From Actinomycetota bacterium (GTDB taxonomy: Bacteria > Actinomycetota > Acidimicrobiia > Acidimicrobiales > UBA8592), in assembly GCA_902565595.1 (NCBI GenBank), contig CACFFD010000013.1, positions 1 to 37,530 on the forward strand: a stretch of DNA of 37,530 bases, written 5' to 3'. The notes below the pieces were generated by a model that was given only the letters and a program-made list of their open reading frames with translations, did no database searches and was not told where the DNA came from. The position numbers and the translations under genes were made by a program. Of this stretch, positions 8,855 to 16,720 are shown in pieces (position 1 is the first letter of the stretch; the number at the start of each line of letters is the position of its first letter).

Positions 8855-10260
8855 GACTCACCACAAGAATGAAGATTTTTCTTGTTGCAATTTCCACTTT
8901 TCTTTTTGCAATGGTAGCCATCAACGCTCGTGCTACGTACGGAGCCAAAATTAGTGTTGATGAACCCCAGTATCTTCTTTCTGCTCTCAGTCTGATAGAA
9001 GATGGTGATTTAGACATTAGTGATGAGCTCGAAGAGCGTAGGTACTGGACGTATCACCCTTTGAAGCTGAATCAGCAGACAATCGACTTAAATGAAGATG
9101 GACAACGGATAAGCCCACATGACCCTCTTCTTCCATTGCTTCTAGCTATACCTATGGGGATAGGAGGGTGGGTCGCAGCGAAAGTCGCTTTGGCCATCAT
9201 TGCATCTCTCACTGCTGCGGCAACCGTATGGGTTGCTATCCGAAGGTTTCAAGTTTCAGAAAATATAGCGGCCATAATAGTTGGACTGTGTTTTGCCTCT
9301 CCGCCAATGACCGCCTACTCCACTCAGATTTACCCGGAGATGCCAGCGGCTTTTTTTCTCGTTCTTGGGATTGGTCTCGTCACCTCGAACTTAGATCGCA
9401 CAAAACTTTTACTACTGTCCATCGTAGTGACAGCGTTACCTTGGCTATCAGTTAAATATGTTCCCGTGGCAGCGATGCTCGTTCTTTATTCAGGTGTAAA
9501 GCACTGGAAGAGAGAAAAAAAGGATCTCCTGCTTTTTGGCGCCGTCCTAGTAATTTCAGGGTTGGTGTATCTCCTTGTCCACAAACGTATCTATGGCGGC
9601 TGGACCGTATATGCGAGCGGCGACCATTTTGTTAATGGAGAATTTGAAGTTGTGGGGAGAAACCCGAATTTCTTCGCTCGGACTCGGCGACTATCGGGCT
9701 TGTTATTTGATAGCGGTTTTGGTTTAGTTGCTTGGGCTCCTTTCTATTTTGCTCTTATTCCATCATTTGTTGCGTTGGTTAAGTGGAGGGTAAAGAATTG
9801 GCCTGTGTTGTGGCTAACGACTGCAACTGGTTGGTCGGTAGCAACATGGGTAGCGTTAACAATGCACGGTTGGTGGTGGCCTGGCCGGCAACTTGTGGTA
9901 GTGCTTCCCGCAGCAATCATTGCCATAACACTGTTGGCTGAGAAACAGAAAATATGGCGATGGTTCATTTGTACGAGTGCATTGAGCGCAATAGCAGGGT
10001 GGATGTGGCTCGCTATCGAATCGCAAACTGGAAACCGAACGCTTGTCGTCGACTTTGAAGAAACGGCCTACCCCATCTATAGATTGATCAGGGCTATTTT
10101 CCCGAATTTCAGGGATTTCGGAACAAAATCAACGTTGCTCAACACCTTATGGATCGCTGTTTCCCTGTTAGCAATTTTGCCTTTTTTTAGAAACCAGAAG
10201 CTGAAACGACCGTTATCTCCTCAGGTTGAAGAGGAGACTGATTCCCTTAGCGAATCATAA
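8851..10260 (+). CDS. GT-C fold (GT39-like) membrane glycosyltransferase
   Basis: This integral membrane protein of 469 residues has about ten to eleven helices. The early extracytoplasmic loop carries SVDEPQYLLSALSL, the Asp-Glu motif of dolichyl-phosphate-mannose-type and ArnT-type GT-C enzymes. Such enzymes move a sugar from a lipid-phosphate carrier onto an acceptor outside the membrane. I chose ATG 8851, which overlaps the permease TGA as ATGA; an upstream ATG at 8818 would lie in permease coding sequence. It may use the product of the GT2 fusion at 4495, but this is inference. Its 3' end overlaps the convergent epimerase by 40 bases. Confidence 0.75.
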   Translation: MRLTTRMKIFLVAISTFLFAMVAINARATYGAKISVDEPQYLLSALSLIEDGDLDISDELEERRYWTYHPLKLNQQTIDLNEDGQRISPHDPLLPLLLAIPMGIGGWVAAKVALAIIASLTAAATVWVAIRRFQVSENIAAIIVGLCFASPPMTAYSTQIYPEMPAAFFLVLGIGLVTSNLDRTKLLLLSIVVTALPWLSVKYVPVAAMLVLYSGVKHWKREKKDLLLFGAVLVISGLVYLLVHKRIYGGWTVYASGDHFVNGEFEVVGRNPNFFARTRRLSGLLFDSGFGLVAWAPFYFALIPSFVALVKWRVKNWPVLWLTTATGWSVATWVALTMHGWWWPGRQLVVVLPAAIIAITLLAEKQKIWRWFICTSALSAIAGWMWLAIESQTGNRTLVVDFEETAYPIYRLIRAIFPNFRDFGTKSTLLNTLWIAVSLLAILPFFRNQKLKRPLSPQVEEETDSLSES

Positions 10261-11171
10261 TGTTCTAGCAAGCCTTCACGGAGGCTTGTAGTTGCCTTCC
10301 AGTTCAGTGTCTTCTCAGTAAATTCAGTCGTAGCTACTGTAATGAGGGGATCACCGGCTGCGGACGGCTCAGGGTCAATTCGCAAGGTCATCCCAGTGAT
10401 TTCTTCTACAAGCGACATAACTTCTCCCAGAGAAGCTGAAATTCCCCCACCCACGTCAAACGGTTCAGAAACGCTTTCAAGATTAGAATTTGCGGCACGA
10501 ATTGTTGCATCTACGATATCTTTCACGAATGTGAACTCTCTGCGTTGGCTCCCATTGCCGCGGAGTGGGAAGCGGAACGATCCGGGAAGAGCGGCTCGGA
10601 AAAGTCGGTTCATCGCCATATCAGGACGTTGACGAGGCCCATAAACCGTGAAATATCTCATAGCAACAATATCCAGTCCTCTACCGCGGTACACGTCTGC
10701 GAGTTGTTCACAAGCGGCCTTGGATACCCCATATGGGCTTATAGGCGCAACAGATTTCATCTCATTTGTCGCCGAAGCGCCGTAGACCGATGAGCTAGAA
10801 GCAAATACAACCCGTCGAACCCCGCATGTCAAAGCTGCTTCAAACACTTTTTGCGTTACAAGAACATTGTTTTCAACACTTGCAGCGAATCCACTACCCC
10901 ACGAATCTTGAACACCTGGTCGGGCAGCGAGGTGATATATCACATCCCCGGGTTCGAGAATCTCCGTTAAATCCATGGAAAGGATATTTTCCCGAAATAA
11001 AGAAAATGATTCGCTTGTTGTCACTGCACTGAGATTTGATTCCTTTGTCTTGGGATTATACCAAGGATCAAAATTATCAATTCCGACAACATTCTCTCCT
11101 AACTTCAATAGTTGTTCGCTAAGGTGAGAACCAATAAATCCGGCAGCGCCAGTAACGATTGAACTTGACAT
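10221..11171 (-). CDS. NAD-dependent sugar epimerase/dehydratase (extended SDR)
   Basis: This 316-residue enzyme has the extended short-chain dehydrogenase fold. TGAAGFIGSHL binds NAD, followed by the acidic residue after the second strand (VVGIDNFDPWYN). YHLAARPGVQDSW, SSSSVYG and the catalytic YGVSK are also present. The start of the sequence and the PGV segment resemble UDP-glucose/UDP-glucuronate 4-epimerases, so it probably makes a nucleotide sugar for the envelope genes nearby. The ATG is preceded by AGGA. It is transcribed away from the FAD oxidoreductase, and a metal-regulator palindrome lies between them. The exact sugar substrate cannot be told. Confidence 0.85.
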   Translation of the reverse strand: MSSSIVTGAAGFIGSHLSEQLLKLGENVVGIDNFDPWYNPKTKESNLSAVTTSESFSLFRENILSMDLTEILEPGDVIYHLAARPGVQDSWGSGFAASVENNVLVTQKVFEAALTCGVRRVVFASSSSVYGASATNEMKSVAPISPYGVSKAACEQLADVYRGRGLDIVAMRYFTVYGPRQRPDMAMNRLFRAALPGSFRFPLRGNGSQRREFTFVKDIVDATIRAANSNLESVSEPFDVGGGISASLGEVMSLVEEITGMTLRIDPEPSAAGDPLITVATTEFTEKTLNWKATTSLREGLLEHYDSLRESVSSST

Positions 11172-11227
11172 TGTTCCTACAATCGGGGTTTACAATAAGA
11201 AATGAAATCTATAGTTTACATTAATAA

Positions 11228-11241
11228 TTAGGTATACCTTA
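11228..11241. promoter_or_regulatory. DtxR-type palindrome between epimerase and FAD oxidoreductase
   Basis: TTAGGTATACCTTA differs by one base from the perfect palindrome at 12703. It lies 57 bases upstream of the epimerase start and 30 bases upstream of the leader reading frame at 11271. A TTTACA at 11215 could be a -35 for the rightward unit; no convincing -10 follows. The site could serve either or both divergent genes. Confidence 0.6.
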
Positions 11242-11270
11242 CAAGTAATTTATTTTAGGAGCATAACCCT

Positions 11271-11294
11271 ATGCAAAGTTTGAACCAGATATGA
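11271..11294 (+). CDS. Seven-residue leader reading frame (MQSLNQI)
   Basis: A consensus AGGAG (11257-11261) stands 9 bases before ATG 11271, which opens a seven-codon frame ending in TGA at 11292-11294. That TGA overlaps the ATG of the FAD oxidoreductase (ATGA). The main gene has no Shine-Dalgarno at proper distance (29 bases from AGGAG to its ATG) and no in-frame upstream start, so ribosomes probably reach it by re-initiation after this peptide. Confidence 0.5.
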   Translation: MQSLNQI

Positions 11295-12667
11295 CAGAAA
11301 TCGCCATTGTAGGAGCGGGGCCAGCTGGATTAATGGCTGCCTGGCAGGCTGCAGAGGCAGGTCACGAGGTTAGTGTTTACGAGAAAGCAGACACCGTCGG
11401 TGGCATGTCTGGAAGTTTCACAATTGCCGGACAGAGAGTCGACTTCGGATCTCATAGACTTCACCCCTCTACACCGCCACACCTCCTACAAGCTTTAACT
11501 TCACTTCTTGGTGATGATATTCAGACACGTCAACGGAATGGACGTATCCGCCTATACGACAAATGGGTTGCATTCCCACTTCGAACAACTGACCTAATTA
11601 GACATTTACCTTTAAAATTTTCTGCCGGTTCAGCTATGGACATAGCCCGACGACCATTTCTTAACTCCTCTGGGGACACTTTTGAAGACGAGGTGAGGCA
11701 TCGATTAGGGAAGACGGTTTCTGATGAGTTCTATTCTCCCTACGCTGAAAAGCTCTGGGGAGTACACCCCAGAGAAATTGACGGAGAGCTCGCCCGCCGC
11801 CGCGTTTCGGCCTCATCTCCCTTAGTAATCCTTAAACGCCTAATCCGATCATCCACGCCAACCGGAAGGACGTTCCTCTACCCCAAAAATGGATACGGCC
11901 AGATTGTCGAAGCTTTGGCAGATGCCGTTGTGAATGCTGGCGGCAAGATTGAACTGGAATGCCCGATTGAGCACATTGTCCTTGAAAACGACTCTTGTAC
12001 ATTGAAATCCCCTAAAGGAGACAAAACTGCACAATTGGTATGGACTACAGCTCCGCTCAGTGCCTTACCGAAAATGATTGAACCTAGTCCAAGCCAGGAA
12101 ATAACCGAAGCAGCTTCAGTACTTCGTATGCGAGGGATGCTCCTTGTTTATCTTGTCCTTGATCAATCTAATTTCACTCAATATGATGCTCATTATTTCC
12201 CTGATCAAAAAACACGTATTGCACGCTTATCTGAACCTAAGAACTATCGGGATGGACCAGATCCAGAAAACCAGACGGTTCTTTGCGCCGAACTTCCATG
12301 TTGGACATCAGATGCAATCTGGTCAGCCACTTCAGATGAGTTGGGGGAGATTGTCCGGTCAGATCTTATCAATTTAGGACTCCCTCGAATAAATCTCCTA
12401 ACGACAGAAGTTCGGCGACTTCCTTTCGTTTATCCGGTATTTGAAACAGCAACACGTTCTGAAAGGGAATCTCTTCTTAATTGGGGTAATACGCTTACCA
12501 ACGTATTGAGCTTTGGGAGACAAGGACTCATCGTTCCAGACAATATTCACCACACGCTAGCAATGGGATGGGACGCTGCTCATTCTTTGGATTCGAACGG
12601 AATTGTCAATAACTCACAATGGAATGAAGCCCTCCGTCGTTTTGAAGAGCATGTTGTAGAGGATTAA
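11291..12667 (+). CDS. FAD-dependent NAD(P)-binding oxidoreductase (protoporphyrinogen oxidase / sugar mutase-like)
   Basis: The 458-residue protein opens with a dinucleotide-binding GAGPAGLMAA and the acidic strand end VYEKADTVGGMSG, typical of the amine-oxidase / protoporphyrinogen-oxidase / UDP-galactopyranose-mutase superfamily. FGSHRLHPSTPP and YSPYAEKLWGVHP occur in relatives encoded beside nucleotide-sugar and polysaccharide genes. Given the neighbouring epimerase and glycosyltransferases, a role in envelope glycan or lipid-linked sugar chemistry is more likely than heme synthesis; this is inference. Translation appears coupled to a short leader frame. A DtxR-type site upstream suggests metal-responsive expression. 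Confidence 0.75.
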   Translation: MTEIAIVGAGPAGLMAAWQAAEAGHEVSVYEKADTVGGMSGSFTIAGQRVDFGSHRLHPSTPPHLLQALTSLLGDDIQTRQRNGRIRLYDKWVAFPLRTTDLIRHLPLKFSAGSAMDIARRPFLNSSGDTFEDEVRHRLGKTVSDEFYSPYAEKLWGVHPREIDGELARRRVSASSPLVILKRLIRSSTPTGRTFLYPKNGYGQIVEALADAVVNAGGKIELECPIEHIVLENDSCTLKSPKGDKTAQLVWTTAPLSALPKMIEPSPSQEITEAASVLRMRGMLLVYLVLDQSNFTQYDAHYFPDQKTRIARLSEPKNYRDGPDPENQTVLCAELPCWTSDAIWSATSDELGEIVRSDLINLGLPRINLLTTEVRRLPFVYPVFETATRSERESLLNWGNTLTNVLSFGRQGLIVPDNIHHTLAMGWDAAHSLDSNGIVNNSQWNEALRRFEEHVVED

Positions 12668-12690
12668 TTTTCTTTTTTAGTAAGTAGTAT

Positions 12691-12719
12691 TTGCATTATG
12701 TGTTAGGTATACCTAATAT
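12691..12719 (+). promoter_or_regulatory. Promoter overlapped by a perfect DtxR-type palindrome
   Basis: A -35 TTGCAT (12691-12696), 17-base spacer and -10 TAATAT (12714-12719) form a good promoter. The perfect 14-base palindrome TTAGGTATACCTAA (12703-12716) covers the spacer and enters the -10. This is the best of the four sites in the window, and it lies about 1.4 kb from the start of the DtxR-family regulator gene. Repression by the metal-loaded protein is the natural reading. Confidence 0.7.
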
Positions 12720-12725
12720 AAGTGT

Positions 12726-12850
12726 GTGGATAGAGGAACTCATCAACTTAAAAAACTTCCCCAGATGGGCCCGATGTCCACTTTTTCGAAAAGCCAAATA
12801 GATCTTGAAGCTGTGCTGCTGGCTGTGCGGCAGCACAGCTTCTATCTCTT
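12726..12850 (+). ncRNA. Possible metal-regulated small RNA or structured leader
   Basis: A transcript from the 12691 promoter would begin near 12726 and meet a 12-bp hairpin ending at 12841, followed by a moderately T-rich stretch. The RNA of about 120 bases would hold a C-rich single-strand candidate (CTTCCCC, 12756-12762), which could pair with Shine-Dalgarno regions, and a small hairpin CTTTT-TCG-AAAAG (12781-12793). Iron-sparing small RNAs under Fur or IdeR control have this general form. It could instead be the untranslated leader of the gene at 12856. No RNA family is recognised. Confidence 0.35.
12808..12841 (+). terminator. Strong 12-bp hairpin, terminator or attenuator
   Basis: AAGCTGTGCTGC (12808-12819) is perfectly complementary to 12830-12841 across a 10-base loop. 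The following TTCTATCTCTT is only partly T-rich, so intrinsic termination is likely but not assured. It lies between a regulated promoter and the ATG at 12856, which starts 14 bases after the stem. Confidence 0.6.
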
Positions 12851-12855
12851 ATAAC

Positions 12856-13440
12856 ATGGCAGATCAACAGCTAACCGAACTACGCCTAATGGTCGCATTG
12901 GCTCATACAACGAAGGGATCAGTAGTACACATAACTTGCGAAGATGGAAACGTATACAACATTTCAGATAGTCCCGAATCAGATTTTTCGTTTTGCGAAA
13001 TGAGGAAACTCATAGCGACAAGCATGTGCCCAAGTCGCCCAAACTTTATCTCATGGATTAACGACTTTAGCGTAGGCGGAGCTATCAGCTACACTGGCGG
13101 CGGAATCTACAAAAGTGATGAAAATGGTCTTTCGCAAAGACAATTTGCAACACTACTCCGACCTGAGATCGTATTCGACCTTCTTGACGACACTGATATT
13201 GAAGGAATCTCAGAGGACCCAGTTGATGCGACTTTAACTCCTGACCCAGTGCTAGGAGTTACAACAACAAAGATTTCAATCAACAAAACAGCTGATGAGG
13301 AGACACTTGACGAACTAGCTTTGATAGCCCACAGTGCTTGTCTCGTAAAAGAGATATCGCTTTCTCTAGCTCGAGAAGTAAGAACCGGACATCACAAATC
13401 GCCCGAAAAGATTTACAGAAACCGTTCTAGGAAGCACTAA
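12856..13440 (+). CDS. Unknown protein beside the metal regulator
   Basis: This 194-residue soluble protein has no signal peptide and no motif I can name with confidence. Features seen are SVVHITCEDGNVYNISDSPE at the start, Cys residues in FSFCEMRKLIATSMCPS, a Gly-rich ISYTGGGIYKSDENGL, and a C-terminal ADEETLDELALIAHSACLVKEI. The last segment recalls the end of OsmC-like proteins, but the rest does not match, so I make no call. ATG 12856 is chosen because the in-frame TTG at 12805 would translate through the hairpin; no Shine-Dalgarno is present. It sits downstream of the perfect DtxR-type operator and overlaps the regulator gene tail-to-tail by 14 bases. Confidence 0.65.
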   Translation: MADQQLTELRLMVALAHTTKGSVVHITCEDGNVYNISDSPESDFSFCEMRKLIATSMCPSRPNFISWINDFSVGGAISYTGGGIYKSDENGLSQRQFATLLRPEIVFDLLDDTDIEGISEDPVDATLTPDPVLGVTTTKISINKTADEETLDELALIAHSACLVKEISLSLAREVRTGHHKSPEKIYRNRSRKH

Positions 13441-14098
13441 CGAGGATTCGTTGCGAGGCGAAAGCCCCAACTCCGATTGGTTTCCCTTTCATATCCACTG
13501 TCGTAGTCCCATCAGGAGAGACAGCAGTAACTTTTCCGTTTGCTCCAGGAATCAAATTAGATTCTTCCAAGAACTCTAATAGACCAGGCTGAAACTCTAA
13601 TTCTTCAGGAATACGCTCAACAATGAAACTATCACCAACCACGACTTCACACAGAGAGGATGTTCCTTTAGGAGCTTGGTACTCAGACCCTGGAATTGGG
13701 TTTCCATGCGGGCAGGTTGTTGGATCCTCTAAAAGTCGAAGAAAAGCTGCTTCAACTCTGGGAGAGACAACATGCTCCCATTTCCCTGCCTCGTGGTGAG
13801 CCTCAGCCCAACTTAGACCCAAAATATCTGTCAGGAACCTTTCAGCAAGCCTATGCCGCCGCACCACCTGTCGGGCAAGGTTCTTTCCGCTAGTCGTCAG
13901 CTGGATTTTGTTTCCATCTATTTTTATTAGTCCGGCATTAATCATTTTTTTGATCATTTCAGAAACTGCCGGCCTTGAAACTTCTAGTCGCTCAACAATT
14001 CTTGCTTGAATAACATCTATTCCATCTTCAGCGAGTTCAAATATCGTTTCACAATATTCTTCAAATGCTGGGTGAAATTCTCGTGTTTCATACGCCAT
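13427..14098 (-). CDS. DtxR/IdeR/MntR family metal-dependent transcriptional regulator
   Basis: This 223-residue repressor has an N-terminal winged helix-turn-helix (IVERLEVSRPAVSEMIKKMINAGLI), a dimerisation and metal-binding domain (RRHRLAERFLTDILGL, HHEAGKWEHVVSPRVEAA, DPTTCPHGNPIPG) and a C-terminal FeoA/SH3-like domain from about residue 150. Of the DtxR primary-site ligands, Glu 108 and His 109 are kept, but the Met position is Glu 14 and the Cys 102 position is Gly 105. The pattern matches neither classic DtxR (Met, Cys) nor MntR (Asp, Glu), so Fe versus Mn specificity is open; Cys 129 might contribute. The iron-uptake genes nearby favour iron. It probably binds the palindromes at 4402, 6129, 11228 and 12703. 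Confidence 0.9.
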   Translation of the reverse strand: MAYETREFHPAFEEYCETIFELAEDGIDVIQARIVERLEVSRPAVSEMIKKMINAGLIKIDGNKIQLTTSGKNLARQVVRRHRLAERFLTDILGLSWAEAHHEAGKWEHVVSPRVEAAFLRLLEDPTTCPHGNPIPGSEYQAPKGTSSLCEVVVGDSFIVERIPEELEFQPGLLEFLEESNLIPGANGKVTAVSPDGTTTVDMKGKPIGVGAFASQRILVSAS

Positions 14099-14193
14099 GT
14101 TTTTACATTAACTGATTATTCAGAGAATTGATAGTAAAAAATAGATCCTTGTGCGTTTTCTTGGCCCACGTTCTATCGCTAGGGTGCGACATC

Positions 14194-15186
14194 ATGGAAC
14201 CTTCTATTGGAATTATTGTCAATCCGCGATCCGGAGGCGATATACGTCGAGCTGTTGCTGCTGCTGGTCGTTCAACTGTCGAGGAAAAAATTAGTATTGT
14301 CCGACGAATAATTTTAGGAGCCCGTGCGGCAGGAATAACCCATTTCAATGTCAACTATGAACCGATGCAAATCATCCGTCGGGCCACTGAAACTATTCGC
14401 GATATCACTCTGACCTTTGTCAATGATCACCTTTATTTCACGGAGGAGGATTCAACTCAAGCAGCCATCGCGATGCATGACTCTAAGGTTGATTCAGTCG
14501 CCGTACTGGGGGGAGATGGAACGAACCGTGCTGTAGTGAAAGGATGGCAAGATATTCCGCTTCTTCCTGTATCAACTGGAACCAATAATGCATTTCCTGA
14601 GTTCATTGAACCAACTGTTGCCGGAACAGCCCTAGCGCTTGTCGCACAAAAACTCGTGCAATTAGATCAGGTGTCGCAAAGGGCAAAGATTATTCACATT
14701 TCTGCAGATGGAATAGATCCAGATATAGCTCTTATTGATGCTGTTGCCGTTGCTGATTCGTACGTTGGTTCTCTTGAGCTTTTTGACCCCAAAACGATGC
14801 GAATAGCCCTTTTGACCCGAGCTGATCCTACCTCAATAGGATTTTGCTCCATCGGCGGGCTTCTTCACCCTCTCACCCATCAGGAAGATAAAGGCTTATT
14901 TCTCGAATTCGCTCCACCCACTGACCCACGTATTCAAACTATGGTTACTGCACCAACCGCTCCCGGACATTATGAACCGGTAGGGATAGTTCAACATCGC
15001 CAGCTCTCGTTTAATGAGAAAATCACAATAACTGGTGAAATTCTCTTGGCCTTTGATGGTGAACGAAAAATACGTATTCCCGAAGGAACAGATGTTACGT
15101 TGGAAGTACGTAGAGATGGGCCACTAGTTATCGACCCTAATGCGGTAATGGAAGCAGGCAGACATCATTTCTTGAAAGAGAACTAA
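14194..15186 (+). CDS. ATP-NAD/AcoX-like kinase family protein
   Basis: The 330-residue product contains GIIVNPRSGGD at its start and VAVLGGDGTNRAVV followed by LLPVSTGTNNAFPEF. These are the nucleotide-binding GGDGT and TGTNN motifs of the NAD-kinase/diacylglycerol-kinase fold, in the form seen in AcoX proteins of acetoin catabolism clusters. No acetoin dehydrogenase gene is in view, so the substrate is unknown. ATG 14194 is preferred over an in-frame ATG at 14128, because the conserved strand begins right after it. It is divergent from the DtxR-family gene, and its TAA overlaps the TAG of the convergent SDR gene on CTAA. Confidence 0.75.
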   Translation: MEPSIGIIVNPRSGGDIRRAVAAAGRSTVEEKISIVRRIILGARAAGITHFNVNYEPMQIIRRATETIRDITLTFVNDHLYFTEEDSTQAAIAMHDSKVDSVAVLGGDGTNRAVVKGWQDIPLLPVSTGTNNAFPEFIEPTVAGTALALVAQKLVQLDQVSQRAKIIHISADGIDPDIALIDAVAVADSYVGSLELFDPKTMRIALLTRADPTSIGFCSIGGLLHPLTHQEDKGLFLEFAPPTDPRIQTMVTAPTAPGHYEPVGIVQHRQLSFNEKITITGEILLAFDGERKIRIPEGTDVTLEVRRDGPLVIDPNAVMEAGRHHFLKEN

Positions 15187-15965
15187 ACATCAGGGATTCC
15201 CATATCAAAATTAGATGATCGAATGCCCCCATCTACTCCCAAAATCTGCCCTGTCACATATGAAGCAGCTGGTGAGGCCAAATAAATAGCTGCCACTGTC
15301 ACATCACTTACCTCACCTAAACGGCCCAGTGGCGTTCCATCGACCATAGTCTGATGGATTACTTCATTCGTTAGAACAATTTCCAAGGCATCAGTTTTAA
15401 TCGCCCCAGGAGCTATAGCATTCACTCGGATACGCGGCGCTAGATCCAAAGCGGCGTTCAACGTAAGCTGAAGCATGGCGGCCTTTGCAGTCCCATAGGC
15501 AGCAAAACCTCGACTGGGAAACCTTCCTGCTGCTGAAGCAATATTTATCACACTTCCATTTTCTGATTCAGCCAAATAGGGGACAGTCAGCTGCGTTAGA
15601 TTGAAAGCCGTTGTAACATTCCATCGAAAAGCTTCAGAGAACGATTCTTCCGAAGTATCCATAAAGCCTGAAGGCATCGACCCGCCAATATTATTGACAA
15701 CAGTTGTAATCGTTCCAAAGTTTTCAATTGCGGCATCGACTAAGGCTTCCAATCCTTCTCGGTTTGCAAGACTTCCCGCTACAGGTACAGCCTTTCGACC
15801 AAGATCGTTAATCTCATTAGACACAGTCACGAGATCGTGTTCATTACGTGCCCCTAAAACCACATCAGCCCCAGCAGATGCGAAACCAACAGCTATAGCT
15901 TTACCTATTCCTCGACTAGCTCCAGTCACAATAGCGACATGATTACTAAGTTGAAATAAATCCAT
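15183..15965 (-). CDS. SDR family NAD(P)-dependent oxidoreductase
   Basis: A 260-residue classical short-chain dehydrogenase with TGASRGIGKAIAVGF (cofactor binding), VVNNIGG (structural), the catalytic Ser in INIASAAG and Tyr/Lys in YGTAKAAM, and a C-terminal GQILGVDGGI. It resembles 3-oxoacyl-ACP reductase/glucose-dehydrogenase types; the substrate is unknown. The second ATG (15965) is chosen because GAGGA stands 6 bases upstream of it and directly abuts the first ATG. It lies near CMD, DUF2889 and VOC genes, a mix often seen in catabolic clusters. Confidence 0.88.
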   Translation of the reverse strand: MDLFQLSNHVAIVTGASRGIGKAIAVGFASAGADVVLGARNEHDLVTVSNEINDLGRKAVPVAGSLANREGLEALVDAAIENFGTITTVVNNIGGSMPSGFMDTSEESFSEAFRWNVTTAFNLTQLTVPYLAESENGSVINIASAAGRFPSRGFAAYGTAKAAMLQLTLNAALDLAPRIRVNAIAPGAIKTDALEIVLTNEVIHQTMVDGTPLGRLGEVSDVTVAAIYLASPAASYVTGQILGVDGGIRSSNFDMGIPDV

Positions 15966-16024
15966 GACCATTCCTCAATCGTGACCCAGAAACTAATTAC
16001 TTGCACATCACAATAGACATTTAG

Positions 16025-16720
16025 GTGGCGAATTCCATTAACGAAGACATACTGAAAGGCATGAGCACAGACAATAATACCTTCTCCCTTTTACCCCCGG
16101 ATGATGACTTAGACATTATCCACACCAGACAATACGAAACCCGTATCTACAGGATCAACGAATCTGAAATGCTTGTCAGAGGAGCAATCTCAGATATGAA
16201 ACCCCCAGGACTCTATGTCCCTGATGACCCAGAGGAACTAGAAATTCACCAGATGCATGTAGAACTCACCGTTAAATTACCTCAACTTGAAATCACTAAT
16301 GCACGAACCTCGTTTGAAACACACCCCCATACCTCATGTCCAAAAATTATTGATCATTACAAAGAACTCATAGGCTTAAATGTCGCTAGAGGATTTACCC
16401 ACAAAGTACGCGAATTATTCGGCGGGCCACGGGGTTGCACGCACATTACGGCACTTCTTCAAGCAATGGCGCCAGCGATAGTCCAGGCAACATGGTCCAT
16501 GGCAGTACTGCAAAGAAGAGAGAGTGGTCTAGCACCAGGTGCTGTAGATAAAAACCGTGAAAAGATGCATCAGGGGAACATAAATACCTGCCACGTGTGG
16601 GCTGAAGACGGTGAACATATTCAAGAATTCCGTGAAGGCAAGATGCCAGAACCGCCACTACAAGTAACAGAACGTCTCATTCAACTCGGCCGCAAACCAG
16701 AAGAATGGAGAGTCTTCTAA
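16025..16720 (+). CDS. DUF2889 family protein
   Basis: This 231-residue soluble protein has the pattern I associate with DUF2889: IIHTRQYETRIYRI near the N-terminus, MLVRGAISDMKPPG, and the Gly-Cys-Thr-His segment GGPRGCTHITALLQAMAPA. Function is unknown; homologues often lie in actinobacterial and proteobacterial clusters for degradation of aromatics or steroids. The start is uncertain: GTG 16025 gives 231 residues, ATG 16061 gives 219. The TAA overlaps the convergent CMD gene's TAG on CTAA. Confidence 0.72.
   Translation: MANSINEDILKGMSTDNNTFSLLPPDDDLDIIHTRQYETRIYRINESEMLVRGAISDMKPPGLYVPDDPEELEIHQMHVELTVKLPQLEITNARTSFETHPHTSCPKIIDHYKELIGLNVARGFTHKVRELFGGPRGCTHITALLQAMAPAIVQATWSMAVLQRRESGLAPGAVDKNREKMHQGNINTCHVWAEDGEHIQEFREGKMPEPPLQVTERLIQLGRKPEEWRVF

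Noticed and set aside
12805-13440. TTG start at 12805 for the unknown protein
   Set aside because: The extra 17 codons are the strong hairpin itself, and no Shine-Dalgarno precedes the TTG.
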